Part shown: positions 8,571-17,234 of the stretch, one piece after another
How the letters are laid out: every line of letters begins with the position of its first letter
How positions within the stretch are numbered: position 1 is the stretch's first letter
Assembly: GCF_000720425.1 (NCBI RefSeq)
Contig: NZ_JOAJ01000001.1
Coordinates: 434,001 to 498,000 of the forward strand
Length of the DNA: 64,000 nt
Source: Nocardia rhamnosiphila NBRC 108938
Lineage (GTDB): Bacteria > Actinomycetota > Actinomycetes > Mycobacteriales > Mycobacteriaceae
Reading direction: 5' to 3'
Program-made: the position numbers and the translations under genes
The notes under the pieces: model-generated
Databases searched by the model: none
Seen by the model: the letters and a program-made list of their open reading frames with translations, nothing else
What the model was told of the DNA's origin: nothing

Positions 8571-8825
8571 TCAGACATAGGTGTAGGGCAGTGCGTTGCT
8601 GGTGCCGTCCAGCTCTATGGTGACGGTGACGTTCACTGTGCCTGTCCCCGTCGGGGAAATGGCCGTGATCTGGGTGTCGGAATCGATGGTGAATGTGGTC
8701 GCCTTGGTACCGAACCGCACGGTCAAAGGACCGACATTGCTGAATCCGGAGCCGGTGATCACCACAGTGTTGAAAGTGGTCGCAGGGCCGGAAGAGGGTG
8801 TGAGGGAGGTGAGGACAGCTGCCAT
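8571..8825 (-). CDS. Small single IPT/TIG-domain protein
   Basis: 84 residues from an ATG preceded by GGAGG at 7 nt. The whole protein is one immunoglobulin-like IPT/TIG fold: VLTSLTPSSGPATTFNTVVITGSGFSNVGPLTVRFGTKATTFTIDSDTQITAISPTGTGTVNVTV. The GxGF and ITAxSP motifs are intact. There is no signal peptide, membrane segment or second domain, which is odd because TIG modules usually form part of large secreted or surface proteins. Base use is less GC-rich than the neighbours. It may be a stand-alone phage-like or exported module, or a fragment of a larger gene; the good ribosome binding site argues for expression. Confidence 0.7.
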   Translation of the reverse strand: MAAVLTSLTPSSGPATTFNTVVITGSGFSNVGPLTVRFGTKATTFTIDSDTQITAISPTGTGTVNVTVTIELDGTSNALPYTYV

Positions 8826-9187
8826 GGTCGGCCTCCAAGCCGAAATAGAATGAAAAGGGTTGCCTTGCAACGGATGCCGACATTTCTGCGGCAATCGCTA
8901 CATATCCAGTAAGCCTCCGGCGACGGCACTTCGGCAAAGGTTCCGCGGTCCGATTTTGTCCGTTTTTGTCCGGTTCGATCCGGTGATTCGCGCCGATGGG
9001 GTCGGGATACGACTCACCCCTACACCCGGCCGGTCCGCAAGGTCGCAGTGCGCAGCCGAGACGACCCGAGCCGGAGCGTAGCCCCTGACGACCGCCGGTC
9101 GACGGCTCTACGGAAGCGTTCGTCGGCACGTGCCGGGTCTCGGCTCATGCTACGTCGGCTGCCTTCGTCGTGCTCTTCGGCCGGTCG
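8826..9187. other. Intergenic region without a supported gene
   Basis: 362 bases between the TIG-domain gene (whose promoter must lie here) and the end of the TetR gene. The part next to the TIG start is comparatively AT-rich; no hairpin, RNA gene or coding frame with family resemblance was seen. Confidence 0.5.
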
Positions 9188-9775
9188 TCACGGGCCGGAG
9201 ACGTTGCCGTCGTGGATGGTCTCCTGCGCTGATGTGCTGCCTCGGTGGACTCCGTCCAGCAGGTCCTGGACGATAGCGCCGAAGTGCCGCACCACCTGCT
9301 CGGAACGTGCGGCCGAGTGGGGGGCTTCGAAAATGCGCAGCGCGGCGGCGAGGCCCATCAGCGCACCGACTGCCAACTCGGACCTCAGCTCGGCATCGTC
9401 ACCGCCCCCGAGCCGTTCGGCCACCGCATCGAAGTAGCCACTGGTGAACTTCTCTTGAATCGTCTCGGGATCGGGGGCGGTGAGCCGCAGCATGATCGCG
9501 CGTCCCAAGGGTTCCACCGCGTCGGCCTGCATCCGGTCGATGATGTTCCCGACCAGGGCCCGGCCGAGTTCTTCGTGAGGTATTCCGTCGAGTTCGAGTG
9601 GCTGCACCTCGGCCACCTCGTGGAAGAGTTTCTCCTTGCTTCCCACCGCTTTCATCACCATGGCGGGCGACAGCCCTGCGGCCAGCGCGATGTCGCGGAT
9701 GGTCACTTGGCGGTATCCGCGCTCCGCGAACAACTTCGACGCCGCGGCCAGCGCGGCATCCCTGGCTCGGGTCAC
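9188..9775 (-). CDS. TetR family regulator of the adjacent MFS gene
   Basis: 195 residues from a GTG that overlaps the stop of the MFS gene (GTGA), so the two form one operon with the transporter first. The N-terminal helix-turn-helix is RDAALAAASKLFAERGYRQVTIRDIALAAGLSPAMVMKAVGSKEKLFHEV. The C-terminal domain (residues ~75-195) resembles the TetR_C type of actinobacterial efflux regulators. The likely operators are two palindromes ahead of the MFS start (11771-11814), which would make this an autoregulating efflux repressor. No ligand can be read from the sequence. Confidence 0.87.
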   Translation of the reverse strand: MTRARDAALAAASKLFAERGYRQVTIRDIALAAGLSPAMVMKAVGSKEKLFHEVAEVQPLELDGIPHEELGRALVGNIIDRMQADAVEPLGRAIMLRLTAPDPETIQEKFTSGYFDAVAERLGGGDDAELRSELAVGALMGLAAALRIFEAPHSAARSEQVVRHFGAIVQDLLDGVHRGSTSAQETIHDGNVSGP

Positions 9776-11754
9776 CGCGTGGATACCGTGTCGGCGTGCA
9801 TGTGCGCGCAGGGTTCGAGAAGTTCGATATCGAACCGGCGAGCCGAGCCCCAGATCGTAATCGCGCGTGCGGTGGACGAGGAACGTGTGAACGCGGTGAT
9901 GATGTATCTCCCGTTCTGCGGAAGGGGCAGCTGATAATCTCCGATCGCACCGGTCCGGGTCGTTCCGACGGCTTCGCCTGTTTGCCGGGTGAGGACCACA
10001 TGGGCACCGTTCACCGGTCCGGTCGCATCGACCACAGTGCCCGCCATCATCAAACGTTCCGTCAGCACGATCGCATCGATTCTGCCACCGGTGTCGATGT
10101 CCACCAGACGGGAGTCCGGTGTCCATCCATCGGCTGCGGTGACCAGAAGATAGCGGCCGGGCCCGGGAAGGGCGACCGAGAAGTGGCCCGTCGAGTCCAC
10201 CTGACTCCAGTCGACATGGTCCGCGGACGGTGTGAACACGGTGACGACCGCGTGACCGATCGGGCGTTTCGACCGGCTGATCACCTTTCCGCCGGCCACC
10301 GCCTCATGTGACTGCTCGGACTTGTCGAGCTCTTCGGTGTTCTCGTCCGGTTTCTCGCGAAGTCTGGTCATGGCCAGCGCGATGATCGCGGTGACGGCGC
10401 AGGCGCCCGCGGAGATCCAGAACAGTACGGCGAAGGCCTCGAAGGCGGGAAATACCTCGCCGGCGACCCGGGTCGTACTCATGGTGGCCACCGCGGCCAT
10501 GACTGCGCTGGACAAGGCCGTGCCGATATAGCGCAACAGGGTGTTGAGCCCATTGGCAGACGCGGATTCCGTCAGCGGAACGGCACGCATGATCAGCGTG
10601 GGGAGGGCAGCGTAGGTCATGGATGTTCCGGCGGCCACCAGGACCGAGCCCACGACTATCTGCCAGAGATCGGCGCTGAGATACACGCGAGCCACATAGG
10701 AACCCGCCATGACGAGTGTTCCGGTGAGCAGTGTCGCCACCGGGCCGTATCGGCGAAGGATCTTCGCGGATACCGGCGCCATCGCGCCGAAGACCAACGC
10801 GATCGGCGCCATCCACAGCCCGGTGTTCAATATGTCGTATCCGAGCCCGTAACCGGAACTGACCGGCAATTGGAGCAATTGCGTGGTGACGAGCATATTC
10901 GCGAACATGGCGAAGCCCAGCAGCAGTGAGGCCGCGTTCGCCAGCAGAACAGCCGGGCGGGCCGCGATTCGCACATTGACAAGCGGGTTCCGGACCCGGA
11001 GTTCGAGCGGTACCCAGGCGATCAGGAGGGCTGCGCCCGCGCCGACAATGGTCAGGGTGACACCCGAGGTCCAGCCCCAATGTGCCCCTTTGGACAATGC
11101 GAGCATCACTGCAGTCAGGGCGACCGATCCGATGATCGCGCCCCGATAGTCGAACGATCCGCCGGTCTTGACCGGTGACTCGCGGATCACTTGCCAGACG
11201 GCGGCGAGGACGACCACTCCCACTACGCCGGTGACCCAGAAGATGGCATGCCAGTCCAAATGCGCTGCTATCAGACCGGACAGGGGGAGCCCCGCCCCGG
11301 AACCGATCGCCAGGCTGGCACTCATCAGTGCGACACCGAGCGGCATGCGATCGCGCGGCAGCTCGTCCCGGAGGATCGCGATACCTACGGGTATGAGGGA
11401 CATCCCGACACCCTGCAGCGCGCGAGCGATGATTATCGGGATGAGGGCGGTGCTGACGGCGCCGAGGACCGAGCCGAGCACCATGATGGCGAGTGCGACC
11501 ATCATCATCCGCTTCTTACCGAACATATCGGCGAGCCTGGTGACGGTGGGAATCGAGACCGCACCGAAGAGCAGGGTCGCGGTCACCAGCCACGACGCGT
11601 TGTCGGCGGTGGTGTTCAGGAGGCCGGGAAGCTCGGGCAGAAGTGGGAGGACGAGCGTTTGCTGGAGGGAGACGACGGTGCCGGTGAGCGCCAGGGTCGC
11701 CATCACGGTCCAGCTCCGTGAGCCTTCGGTTGCGACGCGATCCGGGGCGCTCAC
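9772..11754 (-). CDS. MFS (DHA2-type) transporter fused to a C-terminal carboxypeptidase-regulatory-like domain
   Basis: 660 residues. Residues ~15-475 are a 14-helix drug:H+ antiporter (WLVTATLLFGAVSIPTVTRLADMFGKKRMM and RALQGVGMSLIPVGIAILRDELP). After a charged linker (EKPDENTEELDKSEQSHEAVAGG), residues ~500-660 form two beta-sandwich repeats of the carboxypeptidase-regulatory/transthyretin-like type (GHAVVTVFTPSADHVDWSQVDSTGHFSVALPGPGRYLL; GTVVDATGPVNGAHVVLTRQTGEAVGTTRTGAIGDYQLPLP). The GTG at 11754 is preferred (AAAGG upstream) because an earlier ATG at 11817 would place two palindromic operators inside the coding region. It is followed by its TetR repressor. The fused domain may sit at the inner face and sense or bind substrate. 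Confidence 0.88.
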   Translation of the reverse strand: MSAPDRVATEGSRSWTVMATLALTGTVVSLQQTLVLPLLPELPGLLNTTADNASWLVTATLLFGAVSIPTVTRLADMFGKKRMMMVALAIMVLGSVLGAVSTALIPIIIARALQGVGMSLIPVGIAILRDELPRDRMPLGVALMSASLAIGSGAGLPLSGLIAAHLDWHAIFWVTGVVGVVVLAAVWQVIRESPVKTGGSFDYRGAIIGSVALTAVMLALSKGAHWGWTSGVTLTIVGAGAALLIAWVPLELRVRNPLVNVRIAARPAVLLANAASLLLGFAMFANMLVTTQLLQLPVSSGYGLGYDILNTGLWMAPIALVFGAMAPVSAKILRRYGPVATLLTGTLVMAGSYVARVYLSADLWQIVVGSVLVAAGTSMTYAALPTLIMRAVPLTESASANGLNTLLRYIGTALSSAVMAAVATMSTTRVAGEVFPAFEAFAVLFWISAGACAVTAIIALAMTRLREKPDENTEELDKSEQSHEAVAGGKVISRSKRPIGHAVVTVFTPSADHVDWSQVDSTGHFSVALPGPGRYLLVTAADGWTPDSRLVDIDTGGRIDAIVLTERLMMAGTVVDATGPVNGAHVVLTRQTGEAVGTTRTGAIGDYQLPLPQNGRYIITAFTRSSSTARAITIWGSARRFDIELLEPCAHMHADTVSTR

Positions 11755-11770
11755 ACGGGAACCTTTCGAT

Positions 11771-11814
11771 CGGGGTGAACGTCTGTTCACCCCGATGAGT
11801 GAACCAGTGTTCAC
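11771..11814. promoter_or_regulatory. Two palindromic TetR operators upstream of the MFS/TetR operon
   Basis: Operator 1: arms CGGGGTGAAC (11771-11780) and GTTCACCCCG (11785-11794), perfect, 4-nt spacer. Operator 2: arms GTGAAC (11799-11804) and GTTCAC (11809-11814), perfect, 4-nt spacer. Their centres are 24 bp apart and share the core GTGAAC-N4-GTTCAC. They lie immediately upstream of the chosen MFS start, where repression by the operon's own TetR would be expected. Confidence 0.75.
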
Positions 11815-12078
11815 CATCCCGAGTCGAGCGCCGGGTGACGATTGTGATCAACGTCGCGATGCCGGGGTTCGGGGCTCGCCGAATCGGCGGCAGAGAGCTT
11901 TCCGCTCGAGGAGGCCGATCTACTACCTGCTGCGCCGGCGCGTGTCACGATCCTCGCCTACGCGGCCGGCTGCACCGGTATATCCCGGGCTCCCGTCCGT
12001 CCTGCGCAATCCGCACGAATAGGCGGTGGTGCCGATGGATATGGTCCATGGAGTAGGACTGCTGCGAAGGAGTGGACA

Positions 12079-12969
12079 GTGACAGTGACGGTGACGTCTG
12101 CAGTGGCGGCACCGCGATGGTTCACGGAAGCCATCGCGGAGTCGCCCGAACATCGTGAGGTCGAGGTGGCCGGGGGCCGCATCCATCTGCGGTGCTGGGG
12201 TCGGGCCGACACGCCCGGCGTAGTCCTTGTACACGGCGGATCGGCGCATTCGGGCTGGTGGGACCATATTGCACCATTGCTCGCGACAACATATCGCGTG
12301 GTGGCGCTCGATCTGTCCGGCCACGGAGACAGCGCCGTACGATCCCGGTACCCGCTCGACGGCTGGGCCGACGAGGTGATCGCGGCCGCCGAGGCCGGCG
12401 GTATATCGGCTCGACCGTACATTGTCGGCCACAGTATGGGCGGAGGAGTGACCGCTGCCGTGGGTGCTCGGCACCGGGATGCTGTCGCGGGCCTGGTGAT
12501 CATCGACTCGCCGATGTTCCGTGAGCCGCCGGAAGAGACCATTATCCGGCAGCTCGAACGTAAGCCGAAGGCCTACCGGACCAAGGAAGAAATCTGCGGC
12601 CGGTTTCGTACCGAGCCGGCCCAGGCTACGGTGCTGCCTTACGTGGCCCGGCATGTGGCGGAGGAATCGGTACGCCGCACCGACGACGGATGGGTCTGGA
12701 AGTTCGATCCCGAGATGTTCCGGAAGCGGCTCGAACAGGAGACCATCGATATGCCCGGACTACTCCGGGCAGTGGACACCCCCGCGCTGTACATCCGGTG
12801 TGAGCGCGGGTTGGTCGAGCCGGAGACCGCATCGGCAATAGCGGGGTCGTTCAAGCGGCGGGCGGCAGTTGTCGAATTGGCCGAGGCGGGCCATCACCCG
12901 ATGATGGACCAACCGCTTCCTCTCGTAGCGACGGTGCGTACGGCTCTGGCGCAGTGGGATTCGATGTAA
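12079..12969 (+). CDS. Alpha/beta hydrolase
   Basis: 296 residues from GTG, with AAGGAG 7 nt upstream. The fold shows VVLVHGGSAHSGWWDHIAPLL (oxyanion HGG), YIVGHSMGGGVTAAV with nucleophile Ser119, a cap region around residues 145-225, and a C-terminal AEAGHHPMMDQP supplying the His. It fits the epoxide-hydrolase/haloalkane-dehalogenase-like superfamily; whether it is an esterase, lactonase or epoxide hydrolase cannot be told. It is divergent from the MFS/TetR operon (324 bp between the start codons) and convergent with the LysR gene. The start is followed by a repetitive GTGACA/GTGACG stretch with several in-frame GTG codons, so the exact start may be a few residues later. Confidence 0.88.
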   Translation: MTVTVTSAVAAPRWFTEAIAESPEHREVEVAGGRIHLRCWGRADTPGVVLVHGGSAHSGWWDHIAPLLATTYRVVALDLSGHGDSAVRSRYPLDGWADEVIAAAEAGGISARPYIVGHSMGGGVTAAVGARHRDAVAGLVIIDSPMFREPPEETIIRQLERKPKAYRTKEEICGRFRTEPAQATVLPYVARHVAEESVRRTDDGWVWKFDPEMFRKRLEQETIDMPGLLRAVDTPALYIRCERGLVEPETASAIAGSFKRRAAVVELAEAGHHPMMDQPLPLVATVRTALAQWDSM

Positions 12970-13096
12970 GGTCGCGTACGCCGATAAGCCTCGGACTGGC
13001 CTGCTCGGTGGTCAGGGGCAGGGTGCCGGCCGGTGTTCGTCGGGTCCGGTGGCGGTTCGACAATGGTTTTCGGTGATCGAGGCCACAGTGGTGGCT

Positions 13097-13999
13097 TCAC
13101 GCGCTACGTGATGGGTTTCGTAGCCATTTATTGTGTTCAGCGCATTGCCGGGCGGTGGCGAGGGCGCTGGCAATGGCAGGCGAGGAATCGTTCGTGGGCC
13201 ACAGCATCGAGAGTTCTGCCAGGATCGGCGGATCGACGAGGTCGCGAACAATGATGCCGGCCCCGGCCTTCGCGGTGTGCTCGGCGAACGATGCCGGGGC
13301 CAGGCTTACCTCGCGTCCGCCGGCGAGCCGGGCGAGCATGGCGTTCACCGGCGGTTCCTCGAATGCGCAGATCGCGGGTGAGAAGCCCGCTTCGTGGCAC
13401 GCGGCGACGATGCCGTCGTAGTACGCCGGGGCGAGATGGCGAGGGAACAGCAGCAGCGTCTCGTCGCGGAGGGCCGGCACCGGGATCCTCGGTGTGTCGG
13501 CGAGGCGGTGGCGAGTGCTGAGGAGTGCGGAAACCGGTTCTTCGCGCAGGATTTCGCCGCCTACCCCGGCGAGGGGCTGTGGTGAGAGGGCGAGACCGAT
13601 ATCCAGGTCACCGGCGCGGAGGCGTTCGGGGATCTCGGCGCTGAAGAACTCTCGAGCGTCGACCATCAGATCGGGGTGGTCTTCCCGCAGAGCATCCAGC
13701 AGTGCAGTGAGCGTGTCGAACCCGGCGACCGGGGTGTAGCCCAGCCGAATGGTCGTCGCGATCCCCGCCCCGGCCAGCCGGGTGAGCTGCACGGCGTGTT
13801 CCAGCGCAGCCAGCGCTCTCGGCGCCTCGCGAGCCAGCGTCCGGCCTGCGGCGGTGAGCTGCACCTGACGGCTGGAACGCACGAACAGAGGGGTCCCGAG
13901 AGCTTCTTCGAGCTTGCGGATCTGATGACTCAGGGACGGCTGGGCGATGTAGAGACGCGTGGCTGCGCGGCCGAAGTGGAGTTCCTCGGCTACGGCCAC
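13097..13999 (-). CDS. LysR family regulator, divergent from the LLM flavoenzyme operon
   Basis: 300 residues from the GTG at 13999, but the first helix of the LysR winged helix continues upstream in frame as DISPRVLRYF before VAVAEELHFGRAATRLYIAQPSLSHQIRKLEEALG. The only upstream initiation site that would keep the helix is an ATC at 14032, which has AGGA 7 nt before it and an in-frame TAG just further up; no ATG, GTG or TTG exists in between. The substrate-binding domain spans residues ~90-295. It probably controls the divergent LLM/44-aa/GNAT operon. The real start is probably ATC at 14032, or the original start codon was lost by mutation. Confidence 0.85.
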   Translation of the reverse strand: MAVAEELHFGRAATRLYIAQPSLSHQIRKLEEALGTPLFVRSSRQVQLTAAGRTLAREAPRALAALEHAVQLTRLAGAGIATTIRLGYTPVAGFDTLTALLDALREDHPDLMVDAREFFSAEIPERLRAGDLDIGLALSPQPLAGVGGEILREEPVSALLSTRHRLADTPRIPVPALRDETLLLFPRHLAPAYYDGIVAACHEAGFSPAICAFEEPPVNAMLARLAGGREVSLAPASFAEHTAKAGAGIIVRDLVDPPILAELSMLWPTNDSSPAIASALATARQCAEHNKWLRNPSRSA

Positions 14000-14154
14000 G
14001 AAGTAGCGGAGGACGCGGGGGCTGATATCGATAGAAGAATCCTATCGTTTCGCGTCCGAACAAGTCTTGGACGCCTGCCGGATGGCCACCGTACGGTCGT
14101 TTCCAGGCCACGCATCACCGTGACCGTACGAGGCAAACCTCGAAGGAACAGCAC

Positions 14155-15228
14155 ATGATGGATGCTTCGCAGATCGAGTTCGGCATCGACAGCTTCGGCG
14201 ACCGGCCCCGCAACGACCGGGGCGAGATCGTCTCGCACGCCCAGGCGATCCGCGCCGCGGTGACCGAGGCGGTGCTGGCCGATCAGGCCGGCATCGACGT
14301 GATCGCGCTGGGGGAGCACCACCGGCCGGAGTACGCGATCTCCAGCCCGGAGACGGTGCTGGCGGGGATCGCCACCGCCACGAAGCGTATCCGGCTCGCC
14401 TCAGGGGTGACGGTGCTGTCCTCGGACGACCCGGTCCGGGTGTTCCAACGTTTTGCCACCGTCGACGCGCTCTCCGGCGGCCGCGCCGAAGTGATCCTCG
14501 GACGGGGTTCGTTCACCGAGTCGTTCCCACTGTTCGGGTACGACCTGAAGGATTACGAGGTGCTGTTCGAGGAGAAGATCGATCTGTTCCATCGGCTCCT
14601 GGACGAGACGCCGGTCACCTGGGAGGGCACCACCCGTCCCGCCCTGCGCGATGCGGATGTCTACCCGAAGACCGAATCGGGACGTCTCGCTACCTGGGTC
14701 GGGGTCGGCGGTACCCCTGAGTCCGTGCTCCGCACGGCCCGCTACGGGTTCCGGCTCATGCTTGCCGTCATCGGCGGCGCTCCCGGTCGCTTCGCCCCCT
14801 ATGTGGATCTGTACCGGCGGGCGAATCAGGAGCTCGGCACGCCCGCGCACCCGGTCGGTATGCACTCACCCGGCTTCGTGGCCGCCACCGACGAGGAGGC
14901 CAAAGAGCTGTTCTACCCCGGGTACCGGGAGATCCGTGACCGCATCGGTGCGTTGCGCGGCTGGCCACCGCTGCGCCGGGAAGAATTCGACGCCGAGGTG
15001 GAACACGGGTCGCTGTACGTCGGTTCGGTCGAGACGGTCGCGAACAAGATCGCCCAGGCGGTCCGGGTGCTGGATGTGGGCCGATTCGACATGGTCTACT
15101 CCGCCGCCGGCACCGTTTCCGCCACCGCCCGGCTACGTTCGGTCGAACTGTACGGCACCGCGGTCATCCCTCGAGTCCGCGAGATTCTGGCCGAACAGCC
15201 CACTGTCACGGTGGGGACGACACGATGA
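14155..15228 (+). CDS. LLM class (luciferase-like) flavin-dependent oxidoreductase
   Basis: 357 residues, TIM-barrel luciferase-like monooxygenase. Visible family features are ADQAGIDVIALGEHHRPEYAISSPETVLAGIATATKRIRLASGVTVLSSDDPVRVFQRFATVDALSGGRAEVILGRGSF and, near the C-terminus, a conserved VGSVETVANKIAQ. The enzyme needs reduced FMN or F420 from a partner; no reductase is adjacent. AAGGA precedes the ATG by 7 nt (a second ATG follows directly). Its stop overlaps the next small reading frame (ATGA), making it the first gene of a three-gene operon probably controlled by the divergent LysR. Substrate unknown. Confidence 0.9.
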   Translation: MMDASQIEFGIDSFGDRPRNDRGEIVSHAQAIRAAVTEAVLADQAGIDVIALGEHHRPEYAISSPETVLAGIATATKRIRLASGVTVLSSDDPVRVFQRFATVDALSGGRAEVILGRGSFTESFPLFGYDLKDYEVLFEEKIDLFHRLLDETPVTWEGTTRPALRDADVYPKTESGRLATWVGVGGTPESVLRTARYGFRLMLAVIGGAPGRFAPYVDLYRRANQELGTPAHPVGMHSPGFVAATDEEAKELFYPGYREIRDRIGALRGWPPLRREEFDAEVEHGSLYVGSVETVANKIAQAVRVLDVGRFDMVYSAAGTVSATARLRSVELYGTAVIPRVREILAEQPTVTVGTTR

Positions 15229-15359
15229 CCACCCCGGTCGCCACCCTGAGGGCCGGGAAGGCCGGCGACGTCTCCGTGCGCCCGGCAGTCGCCGCCGAAC
15301 AGCTGACGCACCTGGTTGCCCTCGCCGCGACGCCGTCCCACGAAAGGGCAGCCGGATGA
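15225..15359 (+). CDS. 44-residue bridging ORF between LLM and GNAT genes
   Basis: A short frame (MTTPVATLRAGKAG...ERAAG) that overlaps the LLM stop by ATGA at its start and the GNAT start by ATGA at its end. The double overlap is strong evidence of translation, or that this is the remnant of a once larger gene held in the operon. I do not recognise the sequence; it is neutral, alanine-rich and without a signal peptide. It may be a decayed FMN-reductase-like partner or simply a coupling cistron. Confidence 0.5.
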   Translation: MTTPVATLRAGKAGDVSVRPAVAAEQLTHLVALAATPSHERAAG

Positions 15360-15745
15360 CCGAGGGGTTGATCGACGACACCGGTGCGTCCGTGACGGTC
15401 GAGCTCGATATCGCCGGCCCGATCGGCTCGTACACCGTGAAACTCGCCGACGGATCGCCCGTCGGCAGGGCCGACTTCGTCGACTCCGGAGTCGACGCCG
15501 AGCGGATTTTTTTCCACACCGAAGTCGATCAGGAGTTCGGCGGACGAGGTCTGGCCGGGCTGCTGGTGCGTGCGGCGCTCGCGGACAGAATTCGCAAGAA
15601 CCTCATCGTCGTGCCGGTGTGCCCGCTGTTCGCTCGCCATCTGCGGAGGCACGGTGATGAATTCGCCGCGAAGGGCGGTGTGTTCCGCCGGTCGGCAGCT
15701 GCCGATATCGCACTGGTCACACGTGCTACACGGAACAGAGCATGA
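15356..15745 (+). CDS. GNAT family N-acetyltransferase (YjdJ type)
   Basis: 129 residues from the ATG that overlaps the preceding short frame. It is the small single-domain GNAT type: FVDSGVDAERIFFHTEVDQEFGGRGLAGLLVRAALADRIRKNLIVVPVCPLFARHLRRH, where EFGGRGLAGLL is the acetyl-CoA pyrophosphate loop and VPVCPLFARHLRRH the conserved C-terminal block. Members resemble the minimal acetyltransferases of the At1g77540/YjdJ group; targets are mostly unknown. It is the last gene of the LLM operon. Confidence 0.88.
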   Translation: MTEGLIDDTGASVTVELDIAGPIGSYTVKLADGSPVGRADFVDSGVDAERIFFHTEVDQEFGGRGLAGLLVRAALADRIRKNLIVVPVCPLFARHLRRHGDEFAAKGGVFRRSAAADIALVTRATRNRA

Positions 15746-15862
15746 CCTCTGGTCTCTGGTGCATCGACGTTGTGATCTGGTGAGGCGTCACGAAGGCACG
15801 CCACTACGCCGACCTCGGCGCTGCGCACAGCGCGGAAGTTGCACGTCTGCAGAGGAGGACGA

Positions 15863-17149
15863 ATGCGGTCGATCATTCCCGACTATCTGACCGAGGCACT
15901 CGGAGCGGTAGCGCCGGACAACTCCGGAGAGCCGGCGGGGTACATCCCCGAGCTCGCAGCAGCAGACCCGGAGCGCCTCGGCGCGGTCTTCGCCACCGTC
16001 GACGGCCGAGTCTACGGCGCCGGCGATATCGATACCGAGTTCACGATCCAATCGATCTCCAAACCGTTCACGTACGCGCTGGCATTGGCCGATCGTGGCT
16101 TCGGCCCGGTGCTCGCCGGAGTCGGTGTCGAGCCGTCAGGCGAGGCCTTCAACGAGATCTCCCTCGAAAGCGACACCGGTCGCCCCCTCAATCCCATGAT
16201 CAATGCCGGTGCGATCACCGCCCACTCGCTGGCCGGCTCGGCGGAACTGAACCCGGCAGAGCGCGTGGAGCGCGTGGTCCAGGGCCTTTCGGCGTTTGCC
16301 GGTCGTCGGCTGAAAATAGATGAGGCGGTGTGTGCTTCAGAAATGGAACACGCGCACCGCAACCTCGCCATCGCACATATGCTCCGCAGTCACAACATCC
16401 TCACCGAGGATCCGCGGGCCGTCGTCGACGGCTACACCCGCCAGTGCTCTGTGCTCGTCACCGCGCGAGATCTGGCCATGATGGCCGCGACGCTGGCCAA
16501 CCGCGGGGTGAATCCTCTGTCGGGCGAGCAAGTGATACGCGAACCGGTAGTGCGTCAGGTGCTGAGCGTCATGCTCACCTGCGGAATGTATGACGCGGCC
16601 GGTGACTGGGCGACCCAGGTCGGGATTCCGGCGAAGAGCGGTGTGGCCGGCGGTCTGATCGGCGCACTGCCCGGCCAGATCGGCATCGCCACGTTCTCAC
16701 CGCGATTGGACTCTCACGGAAACAGCGTGCGCGGGGTGTCGCTGTTCGAACGATTCTCCTCCGATATGGGTTTGCATGTGATGGAGGTCCCGGCCGCCGC
16801 GCGCGCGGTCGTGCGATCCAATCATGTCGCCGGCCACGGATCCGACGCGATCCGCGTCATCCAACTGCAAGGTGGAATCGGCTTCGCCGGAGCCGAGAGA
16901 GTTGTCCGGGAAACCCTGGACACTGCGCCCCCGGAAGCCGGGGTGGCTCTGGACCTCACGATGGTCTATTCGATCGACGACGTGGCACGGCGCATGCTGC
17001 TGGAGGTCGCGCGCCGGCTCACGTTGGACGGTCATGAGGTCTACCTCGTCGACCCGGAATCGATCATGCCCGATCCCGATCCCGGCGATGGCGGCCGAGT
17101 CACCGTCATCGGAGACGTCGAACAAGCATTGAATTCGCGCGCACGGTGA
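15863..17149 (+). CDS. glsA: Glutaminase A with C-terminal STAS domain
   Basis: 428 residues from ATG with AGAGGAGGA upstream; an earlier in-frame GTG-like start would add only eight residues. Residues ~1-310 are the serine-dependent beta-lactamase-fold glutaminase: EFTIQSISKPFTYALAL holds catalytic Ser64-x-x-Lys67, and GRPLNPMINAGAITAHSL and KSGVAGGLIGALPGQIGIA are family blocks. It hydrolyses L-glutamine to glutamate and ammonia. Residues ~320-428 form a STAS domain (IRVIQLQGGIGFAGAERVVRETLD...DLTMVYSIDDVARRMLLEV), an arrangement known in several actinobacterial glutaminases and probably regulatory. It is a monocistronic gene by context, 117 bp after the GNAT gene. Confidence 0.93.
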   Translation: MRSIIPDYLTEALGAVAPDNSGEPAGYIPELAAADPERLGAVFATVDGRVYGAGDIDTEFTIQSISKPFTYALALADRGFGPVLAGVGVEPSGEAFNEISLESDTGRPLNPMINAGAITAHSLAGSAELNPAERVERVVQGLSAFAGRRLKIDEAVCASEMEHAHRNLAIAHMLRSHNILTEDPRAVVDGYTRQCSVLVTARDLAMMAATLANRGVNPLSGEQVIREPVVRQVLSVMLTCGMYDAAGDWATQVGIPAKSGVAGGLIGALPGQIGIATFSPRLDSHGNSVRGVSLFERFSSDMGLHVMEVPAAARAVVRSNHVAGHGSDAIRVIQLQGGIGFAGAERVVRETLDTAPPEAGVALDLTMVYSIDDVARRMLLEVARRLTLDGHEVYLVDPESIMPDPDPGDGGRVTVIGDVEQALNSRAR

Positions 17150-17234
17150 CCCAGGGCAGCAGCCCGCGTCATCCGGGACCGTCGGACGGGAGCGGAAGAC
17201 GGGTGTGCGTTGTCGCCGCGGAAATGGAGACACG

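Noticed and set aside
11755..11817. Upstream ATG as start of the MFS fusion gene
   Set aside because: It would put two perfect operator palindromes inside the gene and lacks a ribosome binding site.
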